Positions 18,913 to 27,034 of a stretch of DNA of 36,189 nucleotides are shown one piece after another (within the stretch, counting starts at the first letter, position 1; the number at the start of each line of letters is the position of its first letter). The DNA comes from Ruminococcus flavefaciens (GTDB lineage: Bacteria > Bacillota > Clostridia > Oscillospirales > Ruminococcaceae). The notes under the pieces are model-generated. The model was not told the DNA's origin. It saw only the letters and a list, made by a program, of their open reading frames with translations, and did not search any database. The stretch spans positions 1 to 36,189 of the forward strand of contig NZ_UETD01000021.1 in assembly GCF_900116855.1 (NCBI RefSeq). The letters are read 5' to 3'. A program made the position numbers and the translations under genes.

Positions 18913-20637
18913 TCAATGTCTTTTTTTAGTACGCTTTTTGCGGTTCGGTATGTAATCCGAGTAGATTTCGGATTTTTTCCTGTTTCCGTAAGCCGACTTT
19001 TTCCTGTCAAAACGCGGCTTTGAGTCGCCGCGGCGGCTGCTGTTCCTGTCGGAGAAGGGACTGCCCTTGTAGAGCTTTACCTCCACCTTGTTTCCGTTTA
19101 TCTTCATGGAGTCGGAGCTTTCGATGATGTAGTCACACTCAGCTTCGGGCACCTCAACGGTAGTGTGCTCGTCATAGATGTCTATCTTGCCGAAGTCCTT
19201 GCCCGTCATTCCCGTAGCATCAACGAGGGCGCCGAGGATAAAGTTTGGAGCGATACGGCGATTTCTGCCGATATTTATGACTATCCTTGTAGTTTTTGCA
19301 CCGCTGTTCCTGCCCTTTCTGATGGGACGGGTGCCCTCTATTTCGGGGAGAGCGTCTGTTTCAGCCTGAAGCTGCTTTGCAAGGACTCTTGCGGCAGCTT
19401 CACGGTAGTCGATACCCATACCTGCCAGCCTGTCGAGGATATCATAAGCGTTGTGACCTGCCTGAGCCTCGGATATCTCCTTTATCATAGCCTCTTTTTT
19501 CATGGCGATGATGTCGGACTTCTCGGGGAGGGGCATTTCTCTTATCTCTGCGTGAGTGTACTTCTCAATGGCGCGGAGGTCGTAGAGCTGACGTCTGCCG
19601 CTGATAAGAGTATAAGCGGAGCCTGTTCTGCCTGCTCTGCCCGTTCTGCCGATACGGTGGATATAGTATTCGTTGTCCTGAGGAAGGTCGTAGTTGAATA
19701 CGGCGTCAACGCCGCTTACATCGATACCTCTTGCGGCAACGTCCGTAGCCACCAGTATCTCGGCAGCCTTGTTCTTGAAGCTGTTCATGACCTGAGTACG
19801 CTGTATCTGCTTCATATCGCCGTGGAGACCTGCTGCGCGGAAGCCGCTTTTCACAAGCTCCTCCGTGAGCTGATCCACCATAGCCTTGGTATTGCAGAAA
19901 ACCATAGCCGACGAGGGCTTGTATGCAGCAAGTAGGAGCTTTAAGGCATCGGTCTTTCTGCCCATAGCCACCTCAAAATAGAACTGCTCGATGAGCTCAA
20001 CGGTCTTCTGTGCGGACTTTATCTTTATATGTACGGGATCGCGCTGATACTTTTCCGTGATCGCCATGATCTCTTTTGGCATAGTAGCGGAAAAGAGCAC
20101 GGTCTGTCTGTCCTCGGGAACGTCGGCAAGTATTGACTCTATATCCTCGCGGAAGCCCATATTCAGCATCTCGTCAGCCTCGTCAAGGATGACAGTGCGG
20201 ATATTTTCGAGTTTGAGGGTCCTCCTGCGTATGTGGTCCATAACACGACCGGGAGTACCTATAACTATATTAGCGCCGCGTTTCAGCTCATGTATCTGTT
20301 TTTCCATGCTTGCGCCGCCGTAGACTGCGGAGGTCCTGACGCCCTCCTTGAACTTGGCGAATTTGCGTATTTCCTCATTAGCCTGCATGGCAAGCTCACG
20401 GGTGGGGCAGAGTATGAGTACCACCGCAGACTTCCTGTCAGCGTCGGTTATGCTCTCAACAGCAGGGATACCGAAAGCAGCGGTCTTGCCCGTACCTGTG
20501 TTTGAGCGACCCACAACGTCCCGTCCTTCGAGGAGCAGGGGGATGCTCTGCTGCTGTATCTCCGTCATCTCCGTATATCCCAGCTCGTCAACAGCACGGA
20601 GAAGCGCCTGCGATAAATTAAGTTCGTTAAAATTCAT
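18913..20637 (-). CDS. DEAD-box ATP-dependent RNA helicase with DbpA-type RNA-binding domain
   Basis: The 574-residue protein has the full motif set: Q motif (MTEIQQQSIP), motif I SNTGTGKTA (K51), VILDEADEMLNMGF, SATMP, and motif VI HRIGRTGRAGR. A C-terminal DbpA RNA-binding domain (about 440-540) and a basic tail (RKKRTKKRH) follow, as in CshA/DbpA/CsdA-like helicases. It unwinds short RNA duplexes in ribosome assembly and mRNA decay. The ribosome site is AAGG before TAACGAA-ATG. It has its own promoter (20676-20704) and shares a divergent spacer with the Nudix gene. Confidence 0.93.
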   Translation of the reverse strand: MNFNELNLSQALLRAVDELGYTEMTEIQQQSIPLLLEGRDVVGRSNTGTGKTAAFGIPAVESITDADRKSAVVLILCPTRELAMQANEEIRKFAKFKEGVRTSAVYGGASMEKQIHELKRGANIVIGTPGRVMDHIRRRTLKLENIRTVILDEADEMLNMGFREDIESILADVPEDRQTVLFSATMPKEIMAITEKYQRDPVHIKIKSAQKTVELIEQFYFEVAMGRKTDALKLLLAAYKPSSAMVFCNTKAMVDQLTEELVKSGFRAAGLHGDMKQIQRTQVMNSFKNKAAEILVATDVAARGIDVSGVDAVFNYDLPQDNEYYIHRIGRTGRAGRTGSAYTLISGRRQLYDLRAIEKYTHAEIREMPLPEKSDIIAMKKEAMIKEISEAQAGHNAYDILDRLAGMGIDYREAAARVLAKQLQAETDALPEIEGTRPIRKGRNSGAKTTRIVINIGRNRRIAPNFILGALVDATGMTGKDFGKIDIYDEHTTVEVPEAECDYIIESSDSMKINGNKVEVKLYKGSPFSDRNSSRRGDSKPRFDRKKSAYGNRKKSEIYSDYIPNRKKRTKKRH

Positions 20638-20675
20638 TTCGTTACCTTTCTTCCTTCATTATTCCAATACAAACT

Positions 20676-20704
20676 ATAATAGCACAAAAAGCGGAAAAGG
20701 TCAA
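20676..20704 (-). promoter_or_regulatory. Promoter for the DEAD-box helicase
   Basis: On the minus strand, TTGACC (20704-20699), 17 bp and TATTAT (20681-20676), 38 bp before the start codon. Confidence 0.7.
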
Positions 20705-20750
20705 GGGGATATATTGCGTAATATTGTATTTTTCGCAGTTTTCACCATTA

Positions 20751-20779
20751 TTGACAAAAAGGCATATATAGTATATAAT
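20751..20779 (+). promoter_or_regulatory. Promoter for the Nudix gene
   Basis: TTGACA (20751-20756), 17 bp and TATAAT (20774-20779). A start near 20786 leaves only 11 nt before the ATG at 20797, which supports the ATG at 20827. Confidence 0.8.
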
Positions 20780-20826
20780 GATAAACAAGCTCACAAATGA
20801 GCAGCAAAGCAGAAAAGGATGATGAT

Positions 20827-21645
20827 ATGATACAGGATATAGCACCGAGCAGACTTGACAACAGCTTTAAAAATGCAGATATACGGCAGGGAGACCGACT
20901 TCTCTGCTTTGACGGTGAGGGCAGGCTCCTCACTGACACAAGCGGTGAGCGCATAGTCTTTCCGCTGGCGGAAAATGATGAACAGCTTTCGGCGGTCTAT
21001 GCCTTTTCCGTAGATGATGACCGTTATTTCATAGTGCTTTCGGAGCACAGAGACTTCGGAGCAGGCTTTGAGTACAAGGGACTCCGTCAGCTCAGGGACA
21101 GCTTCGGCGGAAAGGAGCTCTTTGCCGCCTTCACAGCCTATCATCTTTGGCGCTGGTACAGTGACAACATTTTCTGCGGCAGGTGCGGCGGCAAACTGTC
21201 ACTTCACGGGGGCGAGCGCGCACTTGTCTGTCAGGAGTGCGGCAGCGTGGTCTATCCGAGGATAAATCCTGCGGTGATAGTGGGCGTCATAAAGGGCGAC
21301 TCCATACTCGTGACCCGATACCGCAGCGGCTACGCCCATAATGCTCTTGTGGCAGGCTTTACCGAGATAGGCGAGACCCTTGAGGGGACAGTTGCCCGCG
21401 AGGTCATGGAGGAGACAGGAGTAAGGGTAAAGAATATCAGGTACTACAAGTCCCAGCCGTGGGGAATGGCGCAGGATATGCTTGTGGGTTTCTACTGCGA
21501 GGCAGATGGCAGCGGCGAGATACACATGGACGAGAACGAGCTGAAATACGCAGAGTGGGTGAAGCGTGAGGACGTAGTTCTCCAGCCAAGTGATATAAGC
21601 CTTACCAACGAGATGATGAAGCAGTTCAGAGACGGCAATATATGA
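20827..21645 (+). CDS. nudC: NADH pyrophosphatase (NudC-like Nudix hydrolase)
   Basis: The 272-residue enzyme cleaves NADH/NAD+ or NAD-capped RNA to NMN(H) and AMP. It has a NudC-type four-cysteine zinc site (C117, C120, C135, C138), the Nudix box at 177-199 (GFTEIGETLEG then REVMEETGV), and SQPW at 209-212. In NudC the latter runs SQPWPFPxS and fixes NADH specificity; here it reads SQPWGMAQDML, a changed second half. I placed the start at 20827, where AAAGG lies 8 nt upstream, and not at 20797, which has no ribosome site. A terminator follows. Confidence 0.85.
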   Translation: MIQDIAPSRLDNSFKNADIRQGDRLLCFDGEGRLLTDTSGERIVFPLAENDEQLSAVYAFSVDDDRYFIVLSEHRDFGAGFEYKGLRQLRDSFGGKELFAAFTAYHLWRWYSDNIFCGRCGGKLSLHGGERALVCQECGSVVYPRINPAVIVGVIKGDSILVTRYRSGYAHNALVAGFTEIGETLEGTVAREVMEETGVRVKNIRYYKSQPWGMAQDMLVGFYCEADGSGEIHMDENELKYAEWVKREDVVLQPSDISLTNEMMKQFRDGNI

Positions 21646-21651
21646 CAGCAG

Positions 21652-21681
21652 AAGGCTCCCGTAAGATATTACAGGAGCCTT
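21652..21681 (+). terminator. Hairpin after nudC
   Basis: A 13-bp stem with one mismatch (AAGGCTCCCGTAA/TTACAGGAGCCTT). The downstream T-content is modest, so termination may be leaky. Confidence 0.65.
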
Positions 21682-21724
21682 TAGTTATAGACTGGACCTA
21701 TAACACGATATAATTCATAGGTAT

Positions 21725-21753
21725 TTGACAAATGCCTATTAAAGTGGTATGAT
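21725..21753 (+). promoter_or_regulatory. Promoter for the sulfhydrylase gene
   Basis: TTGACA (21725-21730), 17 bp and TATGAT (21748-21753), giving a leader of about 130 nt before the metY start. Confidence 0.8.
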
Positions 21754-21784
21754 ATGAGTAAAGAAAAACACAGGGGTGTTGAAA

Positions 21785-21835
21785 ATGAGAGAAAAAAGGT
21801 GTATCACCAATTCCGAGCGAATGTGTCGGAATTGA
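21785..21835 (+). CDS. Possible 16-residue leader peptide with two cysteines
   Basis: Within the metY leader, AGGGGTG (21772-21778) and a 6-nt spacer precede an ATG opening a frame MREKRCITNSERMCRN then TGA. It holds two cysteines and one internal methionine, which suits a gene for sulfur assimilation. Its 3' half overlaps a perfect 9-bp inverted repeat (21808-21816/21826-21834), so translation could affect folding of the leader. No T-run follows, so if this is attenuation it would act by another route. The reading frame is short enough to be chance. Confidence 0.35.
   Translation: MREKRCITNSERMCRN
21808..21834 (+). promoter_or_regulatory. Inverted repeat CAATTCCGA / TCGGAATTG in metY leader
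   Basis: A perfect 9-bp inverted repeat with a 9-nt spacer lies about 50 nt after the expected transcription start. It could be a repressor operator (sulfur regulators of the Rrf2 type bind GGAATT-containing sites) or an mRNA hairpin. Its sequence also resembles the AATTCCGA border of the genome's repeats. Confidence 0.5.
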
Positions 21836-21888
21836 ACATTATTAATGATAACGAAGATTAACAGATTATTTTGAAAGGAAGTTCAGTT

Positions 21889-23172
21889 ATGAGCAATTAT
21901 AAATTTGAAACTATACAGATACACGCAGGTCAGGAAAATCCCGATCCTGCCACAGATGCAAGGGCAGTGCCTATATATGCCACAACTTCATATGTATTCA
22001 AGGACTCTGCACAGGCGGCAGGCCGCTTCGGACTCACAGAGGGCGGAAATATCTACACCAGACTGATGAACCCCACCTCCGACGTGTTCGAGCAGAGGAT
22101 AGCTGCTCTTGAGGGCGGCGTGGGAGCTCTTGCAACAGCATCGGGCTCTGCGGCAATCAGCTACGCGATCCAGAATATCGCCACAGCAGGGGACCACATC
22201 GTATCATCAGTGAACCTCTACGGCGGCTCCTATAATCTTCTTGCACACACACTGAAGGATCAGGGACTTACCACCACATTCGTTGACCCTGCCGATCCCG
22301 AGAATTTCGAGAAGGCGATCCGTCCCGAGACAAAGCTTCTCTATGCTGAGACTCTGGGCAATCCCAACTCCGATGTTATCGACATCGAGGCTATCTCTGC
22401 CATCGCTCACAAGCACGGTATACCGCTCATCGTGGACAATACCTTCGCAACTCCGTTCCTGCTGAGGCCTATCGAGCACGGTGCAGATATCGTAGTACAT
22501 TCCGCAACAAAGTTCATCGGCGGTCACGGCACGGTAATGGGCGGAGTTGTCATCGACTCGGGCAAGTTCGACTGGGCACAGAATGACAAGTTCCCGGGAC
22601 TTTCCAAGCCCAATCCCTCCTATCACGGAGTAGTTTTCACAGAGGCTTGCGGCAATCTTGCCTATATCCTCAAGCTCCGCACTACACTCATGAGAGATCA
22701 GGGCGCTACTATATCGCCATTCAATTCCTTCCTGCTCTTACAGGGACTTGAGACCCTTTCACTCCGTCTGGAGCGCCACACAGAGAACGCACTGAAGGTA
22801 GTGGAATTTCTGAAGAACCACCCTCAGGTAGCACAGGTGAACCATCCATCCCTCACAACAGGAAAGGCAAAGGAGCTCTATGACAGGTACTTCCCCAACG
22901 GTGCTGCTTCCATCTTCACATTTGATATCAAGGGCACAGCAGAGGATGCAAAGAAGTTCACGGAGAGCCTTGAACTGTTCTCGCTCCTTGCAAACGTAGC
23001 GGACGTAAAGTCACTGGTAATCCACCCTGCTTCTACCACTCACTCACAGATGAGTGAGGAGGAGCTTCTCTCCGCAGGCATAAGACCCACAACCGTAAGA
23101 CTCTCCATAGGAACCGAGCATATCGACGATATAATCGCTGACCTCCAGCACGGATTTGATTCGGTAAAGTAA
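21889..23172 (+). CDS. metY: O-acetylhomoserine sulfhydrylase (Cys/Met PLP enzyme)
   Basis: The 427-residue enzyme makes homocysteine from O-acetyl-L-homoserine and sulfide, using pyridoxal phosphate. The PLP lysine is K208 in [36 protein letters not shown], the [10 protein letters not shown] block and [15 protein letters not shown] are typical of this large MetY subgroup rather than the shorter MetB/MetC type. The start is ATG at 21889 with GAAAGGAAG 9 nt upstream; a TTG start at 21871 is less likely. It is alone in its transcript. Confidence 0.92.
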   Translation: MSNYKFETIQIHAGQENPDPATDARAVPIYATTSYVFKDSAQAAGRFGLTEGGNIYTRLMNPTSDVFEQRIAALEGGVGALATASGSAAISYAIQNIATAGDHIVSSVNLYGGSYNLLAHTLKDQGLTTTFVDPADPENFEKAIRPETKLLYAETLGNPNSDVIDIEAISAIAHKHGIPLIVDNTFATPFLLRPIEHGADIVVHSATKFIGGHGTVMGGVVIDSGKFDWAQNDKFPGLSKPNPSYHGVVFTEACGNLAYILKLRTTLMRDQGATISPFNSFLLLQGLETLSLRLERHTENALKVVEFLKNHPQVAQVNHPSLTTGKAKELYDRYFPNGAASIFTFDIKGTAEDAKKFTESLELFSLLANVADVKSLVIHPASTTHSQMSEEELLSAGIRPTTVRLSIGTEHIDDIIADLQHGFDSVK

Positions 23173-23257
23173 AGCGGGATACGGGCAGCAGACATAAAAG
23201 GCAATGCCATTTATGAAAATAGTCTTATTGTAAAACGAAAGTCCATATAAAAATCAT

Positions 23258-23290
23258 GCCCCTGAGCGTTTCAATACGTTCAGGGGCGCT
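23258..23290. terminator. Bidirectional terminator between metY and deaminase
   Basis: GCCCCTGAGCG (23258-23268) pairs with CGTTCAGGGGC (23277-23287), followed by a T-rich run. It is one of several nearly identical GCCCCTGAGCGTTT-type terminators in this window. Confidence 0.85.
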
Positions 23291-23330
23291 GTGTTTTCTT
23301 CCGGTGCTGTGATCGGTCAGGAGATATGCA

Positions 23331-23948
23331 TTATTTAACGGACAGAATATAGTCAAAAACCACTCCAAAAGCTGTACCTTCCTCTGCAAATCTGTCAAGC
23401 ACTTTGTTTTGGTAAAGACGTTCGGAAATCTCGGTTGCTTCGGGACATTGCTCACTGAATGAATCAAGCACGCATCTGCTTGCACCTGCTTCTATACACC
23501 TGAGCTCATAATAGCTTTGCAATGTCAGCTGAACAAGTTCCGGATCACCACATTCAAAGGTATAGTCAAGAGCCTTACCGATAAAATACGGTTCGCTTTC
23601 GATCAGATGGATCATTCCGCAGTGAGGATCGTGAGCTGCGGAGCGAAGATGCCTGATATTTGATACAGCTGCAGTACCCATACACATAGGGCATGGTTCC
23701 ATAGTCGTATACAGTGTCAGCTTTTTGGGATCAAATCTTGATGTATCCAGCTGCCTTAAAATATTTGCTTCCGCATGGGCGATACGGCGATTGATTGTTT
23801 CCGGTAACTGTGTACGGTTATGATCTTTAAGGATCAGACCACCATTTTCGTCAAAAACAGCAGCACCTATCGGTATACTGCCTGTGCAGAAAGCCTCCCA
23901 TGCTTCTTCAAATGCCGTTTGCCATTGCTTGGAAATATCGTTCCACAT
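23331..23948 (-). CDS. Nucleoside/nucleobase deaminase (CDA fold)
   Basis: The 205-residue protein has the zinc-dependent deaminase site H58-A-E60 (RIAHAEAN) and PCPMC (C86, C89), so it should be active. It exceeds TadA (about 150-160 residues) and has a long C-terminal extension after the core, so I do not think it is the tRNA editing enzyme. It is closer to guanine/cytosine-deaminase-like family members of unknown substrate. The start at 23948 has GGAG 8 nt upstream; the frame continues to 23990 but lacks a ribosome site there. DNA is slightly more A/T-rich than its neighbours. Confidence 0.8.
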   Translation of the reverse strand: MWNDISKQWQTAFEEAWEAFCTGSIPIGAAVFDENGGLILKDHNRTQLPETINRRIAHAEANILRQLDTSRFDPKKLTLYTTMEPCPMCMGTAAVSNIRHLRSAAHDPHCGMIHLIESEPYFIGKALDYTFECGDPELVQLTLQSYYELRCIEAGASRCVLDSFSEQCPEATEISERLYQNKVLDRFAEEGTAFGVVFDYILSVK

Positions 23949-24124
23949 AGTAATTCTCCATTTTATAATAATGCCCGGCATATGATACACGTTTTCTTAT
24001 CAAGGAACATACAGCACACCGCTGATATAATATCAATAGAAACGCCATAGTACTCCTGAACGGATATCAGAAAGACTATGGCACAGATAATCTGTATCAT
24101 TGCCGTTCGGACGGAAGTCTCTTT

Positions 24125-24874
24125 TCATTGCTTTTTTAGTCTGATAAGGTCTTTTATGACCTCTCCGCCGATGATGAGTCCTGCCACAGAGGGGACAAAA
24201 GCGTTGGACCCGGGAGTGGAGCGTCTTGCGGCGCCTGTTCTCATATCGGTATTGCCGGAGCCGTCCTCGGCGGCTTTTCCCTGAGGGACAATTGGCTGCT
24301 CCTTTGAGTAGACCACCTTCAGCTTTTTCACGCCGCGGCGTTTCAGCTGATAGCGCATGACTCTTGCCAGAGGGCACACGGAGGTCTTGTAGATATCCGC
24401 TACTTCAAATGCAGTGGGGTCCACCTTGTTTCCTGCGCCCATGGAGCTGATAACGGGAACACCTGCCGCTTTTGCCTGCATGATTATCTCTATCTTGCCC
24501 GTGACGGTGTCGATGGCGTCCACAACGTAGTCATACTGTAAAAAGTCCAGCTTGTCGGCAGTTTCGGGCATATAGAACATCTTGTGGCAGGTCACCGTGC
24601 ATTCGGGATTGATGTCATGTATACGCTTTTCAGCCGCGTCCACCTTGTACATACCCACGGTAGAGCCGAGAGCGATTATCTGGCGGTTTATATTGGTAAC
24701 ACAGACCTTGTCATCGTCGATGAGGTCGATAGCGCCTACCCCCGAGCGCGCCAGAGCTTCAACGGTGTAGCCGCCCACACCGCCCACGCCGAAAACGGCA
24801 ACGCGGGAATTTGCCAGTATTTCCATGGCTTCCTCGCCGAAGATGAGCTGAGTTCTTGAAAAAATATCGGACAT
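24125..24874 (-). CDS. tcdA: tRNA threonylcarbamoyladenosine dehydratase
   Basis: The 249-residue ThiF/MoeB-like enzyme cyclises t6A37 to the oxazolone ct6A in ANN-decoding tRNAs using ATP. The nucleotide motif GVGGVGG (29-35), the D-D-x-V-x-x-x-N-x-x-R-Q block (DDDKVCVTNINRQ) and the SMGAGNKVDPTAF segment are those of TcdA rather than MoeB. The start is fixed by AAGGAG, which is embedded in the last codons of the SAP-domain gene (3 nt between stop and start), so the two are coupled. Confidence 0.92.
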   Translation of the reverse strand: MSDIFSRTQLIFGEEAMEILANSRVAVFGVGGVGGYTVEALARSGVGAIDLIDDDKVCVTNINRQIIALGSTVGMYKVDAAEKRIHDINPECTVTCHKMFYMPETADKLDFLQYDYVVDAIDTVTGKIEIIMQAKAAGVPVISSMGAGNKVDPTAFEVADIYKTSVCPLARVMRYQLKRRGVKKLKVVYSKEQPIVPQGKAAEDGSGNTDMRTGAARRSTPGSNAFVPSVAGLIIGGEVIKDLIRLKKQ

Positions 24875-24877
24875 ATC

Positions 24878-25462
24878 TTACTCCTTATCCAGTGCAGTCA
24901 GGTCAGAGGGCTCGTAGCGGTTGTGTCCCTTGAGGCTCTTTTTGAATTTCCAGCACTTTATTGCGTCGCCGAGGGAGCTTCCCTTGTTGTCGGCGAAGAA
25001 ATCGCGGATATAAGTGTTGTACTCAAACTGACTGTCAATGCAGGTTTTGCTGTGCTTTTTCTCCTCGATTATCAGGCGGTAGGCTTCGATAGCGTCGGCA
25101 TAGGTCTTGCCGCAGTTGGTTTTGAGCCATTTCTGGAAAGCCACATTGAATGAGAAGCTCTTGCCTAAATGCTCCTTGAAGAAGGCACGGTGGACCTCCG
25201 AGCATACGAAGTTTTCGCCTATTTTACCGTCCATTGTTATGGGCGCGGAGTCGGCGGCGCTTCTTTTTCTGCTCCCCGCAGCAGGCAGCAGCACCTCTCC
25301 CGTATCGAGAAAATGAGCTATCCTCTCGGTGAGCTGGATTTTGCTGCCTGAGACGGGCAGACCGTTCTCGCGGCAGAACCCGAGCAGCTCCTCCTTGAGG
25401 TAGTAATAGCTGCGGAATATATTGCTGTCCAGTCCTTTTTTCAGTTCCGGTCTGTCTGACAT
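24878..25462 (-). CDS. SAP-domain protein of unknown function
   Basis: At 194 residues, the N-terminal part (about 10-55: YLKEELLGFCRENGLPVSG, then LTERIAHFLDTGE) has the helix-extended loop-helix of a SAP motif, often DNA-binding. The C-terminal part (about 90-190) is helical with FVCSEVHRAFFKEHLGKSF and a KTYADAIEAYRLI region, similar to small proteins annotated as DUF6434. The start at 25462 has AAGGAG 7 nt upstream; the frame extends to 25561 but without a ribosome site there. It is directly upstream of tcdA. Confidence 0.72.
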   Translation of the reverse strand: MSDRPELKKGLDSNIFRSYYYLKEELLGFCRENGLPVSGSKIQLTERIAHFLDTGEVLLPAAGSRKRSAADSAPITMDGKIGENFVCSEVHRAFFKEHLGKSFSFNVAFQKWLKTNCGKTYADAIEAYRLIIEEKKHSKTCIDSQFEYNTYIRDFFADNKGSSLGDAIKCWKFKKSLKGHNRYEPSDLTALDKE

Positions 25463-25572
25463 AGCTTGCTCCTTTACAGTTTTATTTCCATGTAGCCGAA
25501 ATTTGTACGCCGCTGTCGTAAAGCTTGTTGTTATTGCCTTTTTACATTTGGGAAATATCATTTCTGCCTATC

Positions 25573-26049
25573 TTACATATGCCCCCTGAACTTCTCCAGA
25601 CGGTAAACGTGTTCATCGTCAACCTCTGCTATACCGTTTTTGTAGTCATAGCCGAAATGCCTGTAAAACTGGCAGCCTGTTATGGAGGAAGGTATCTCTA
25701 TACGCTTTGCGCGGAGGAAGAACTCGTCCTTTTCGAGAGTCTCCATGATGAGCCTTCCCACGCCCTTGCCCTGATACTCGGGAAGCACGAAGATAGTGAA
25801 CAGACTGCTCTCGTCCTCCTTGCCCCAGTAGGGACCGATGGCGCCGACGCCAATAATCATTCCGTCATCTTCGACTACATACATATGGGTCCAGCCTGCA
25901 CGTTCAAGTATATTCTCGGGCTGCTGGCTCTTTACTACCTCCTCCATGAGGTCGGCAGGGTAGTCCTTGACATTGGATATTCTTATAGTTTTTATGACCA
26001 GAGCGGACACCGCTTCTGCGTCCTGCTGTTCAAATCTTCTTATGTTCAT
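25573..26049 (-). CDS. GNAT-family N-acetyltransferase
   Basis: The 158-residue protein shows the acetyl-CoA-binding block LPEYQGKGVGRLIMETLE (Q/RxxGxG/A form), preceded by VGAIGPYWGKEDESSLFTIFV and followed by FYRHFGYD. This small GNAT class acetylates amines of antibiotics, polyamines or protein N-termini; the acceptor is unknown. The ribosome site is AAGGAG. It lies 11 bp after the CPBP-like gene and 110 bp before the SAP gene. Confidence 0.85.
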   Translation of the reverse strand: MNIRRFEQQDAEAVSALVIKTIRISNVKDYPADLMEEVVKSQQPENILERAGWTHMYVVEDDGMIIGVGAIGPYWGKEDESSLFTIFVLPEYQGKGVGRLIMETLEKDEFFLRAKRIEIPSSITGCQFYRHFGYDYKNGIAEVDDEHVYRLEKFRGHM

Positions 26050-26060
26050 ATAAAAGCTCC

Positions 26061-26780
26061 TTACACATTTATTATTTTTTCGTACAGGCTATGGTCGGCA
26101 GACATTGCGACAATAGTCATTGCTGTGGCGAGATCAAGTATAGCGTGGCTTATCATCATCGGCAGCGGATCACGCTTTTTGTAGTAATGAATGCAGAATA
26201 TAACAGTCAGCGGAAGAAATGAGATAAATCTGTAGATCATGTACTTTGCATCAAACAGTGTAGGTATGAAGCAGTGCTGAAGTGCGTAAAAAAAGGCAGG
26301 GATAAGTATAGCTGTAAACTTGTTTTTTATTTGATTGACGCCGCCGCCGAGGTACAGACCGTCCTCAGCCAATGCTGTAGTAACGGGAAGTACAGCGATG
26401 TTCAGTATGGCGGGAATGAGCGGTATCGGCTCAACTATCATGGGTGGTGAATACGGTAGAACTCCGTAGCAGATATAGCCTGCGGCATACAGCCCTGCGG
26501 TGCCGATGAAAATGAATCCTACTATAAGGAGTAATGTTTTCTTTACGGGAGTTTTTCCCTTTTTATAGGCGATAAGCTCACGATAGCTGCTGCCTGCTTT
26601 TTTTGCGGATATAACAAGAAAAAGGATAGTCAGTATATTTACTGCGGAGGCGACTATGGACCACCAGCAGCTTATTCCGCTGAATTCCCTGCCTGTGATG
26701 AGAGCTCCGGCAGAAAAAATAAGCAGAAATAATATACAGCGGGCAGGCAAAAAGTATTTCAGATAGCTTGTTTTATTCAT
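26061..26780 (-). CDS. CPBP-like multi-spanning membrane protein with altered motif 1
   Basis: This 239-residue protein has about six to seven membrane helices. Two of the three motifs of CPBP (type II CAAX-protease/bacteriocin-processing) glutamic endopeptidases are present: FYALQHCF (FxxxH) and HAILDLA (HxxxD). The first should read EExxxR but is AEDGLYLGG, with the second Glu replaced by Asp and no Arg. It may therefore be inactive or have shifted chemistry. The frame reaches 26936; I chose ATG at 26780, with AAGGGGAAG before it. It is 14 bp after the DUF3781 gene. Confidence 0.68.
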   Translation of the reverse strand: MNKTSYLKYFLPARCILFLLIFSAGALITGREFSGISCWWSIVASAVNILTILFLVISAKKAGSSYRELIAYKKGKTPVKKTLLLIVGFIFIGTAGLYAAGYICYGVLPYSPPMIVEPIPLIPAILNIAVLPVTTALAEDGLYLGGGVNQIKNKFTAILIPAFFYALQHCFIPTLFDAKYMIYRFISFLPLTVIFCIHYYKKRDPLPMMISHAILDLATAMTIVAMSADHSLYEKIINV

Positions 26781-26794
26781 GACACTTCCCCTTT

Positions 26795-27034
26795 TTACGG
26801 AACTGCTTTGTGGGCAGTGATAATGGTATAGCTGTATGCGTTCACGGTGATGACCGCACTGCCGACAGCTGCGTACCAGTTCTTGCCGCGTCGCTCGATC
26901 ACGGCTTCGAGAGAGCATATCTGCTCCCTGCACCATTCCACCACATCGCCGCAGTCAAGACCGAGATTGCGTCTTATACGAACTGCGCCAAGCTCCGTGG
27001 TGTGGAGCTTGGCGATATTTCTGATGAGTTCCAT
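26795..27034 (-). CDS. DUF3781-family small protein
   Basis: A 79-residue protein with the pattern MELIRNIAKLHTTELGAVRI, then RRNLGLDCGDVVEWCREQI, which matches DUF3781. No function is known. Its ATG overlaps the DUF1015 stop (TAATG), a strong sign of translational coupling, and its stop is 14 bp before the CPBP-like gene. Confidence 0.8.
   Translation of the reverse strand: MELIRNIAKLHTTELGAVRIRRNLGLDCGDVVEWCREQICSLEAVIERRGKNWYAAVGSAVITVNAYSYTIITAHKAVP

Noticed and set aside
20797..20826. Upstream ATG for nudC
   Set aside because: It would lie about 11 nt from the predicted transcript start without a ribosome site.
21754..21862. 35-codon frame starting next to the metY -10
   Set aside because: Its ATG would lie before the expected transcription start, so it cannot be translated from that promoter.
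24033..24124. Minus-strand extension past tcdA as a possible small gene
   Set aside because: The frame is a run-on of an out-of-frame shadow with no ribosome site of its own.
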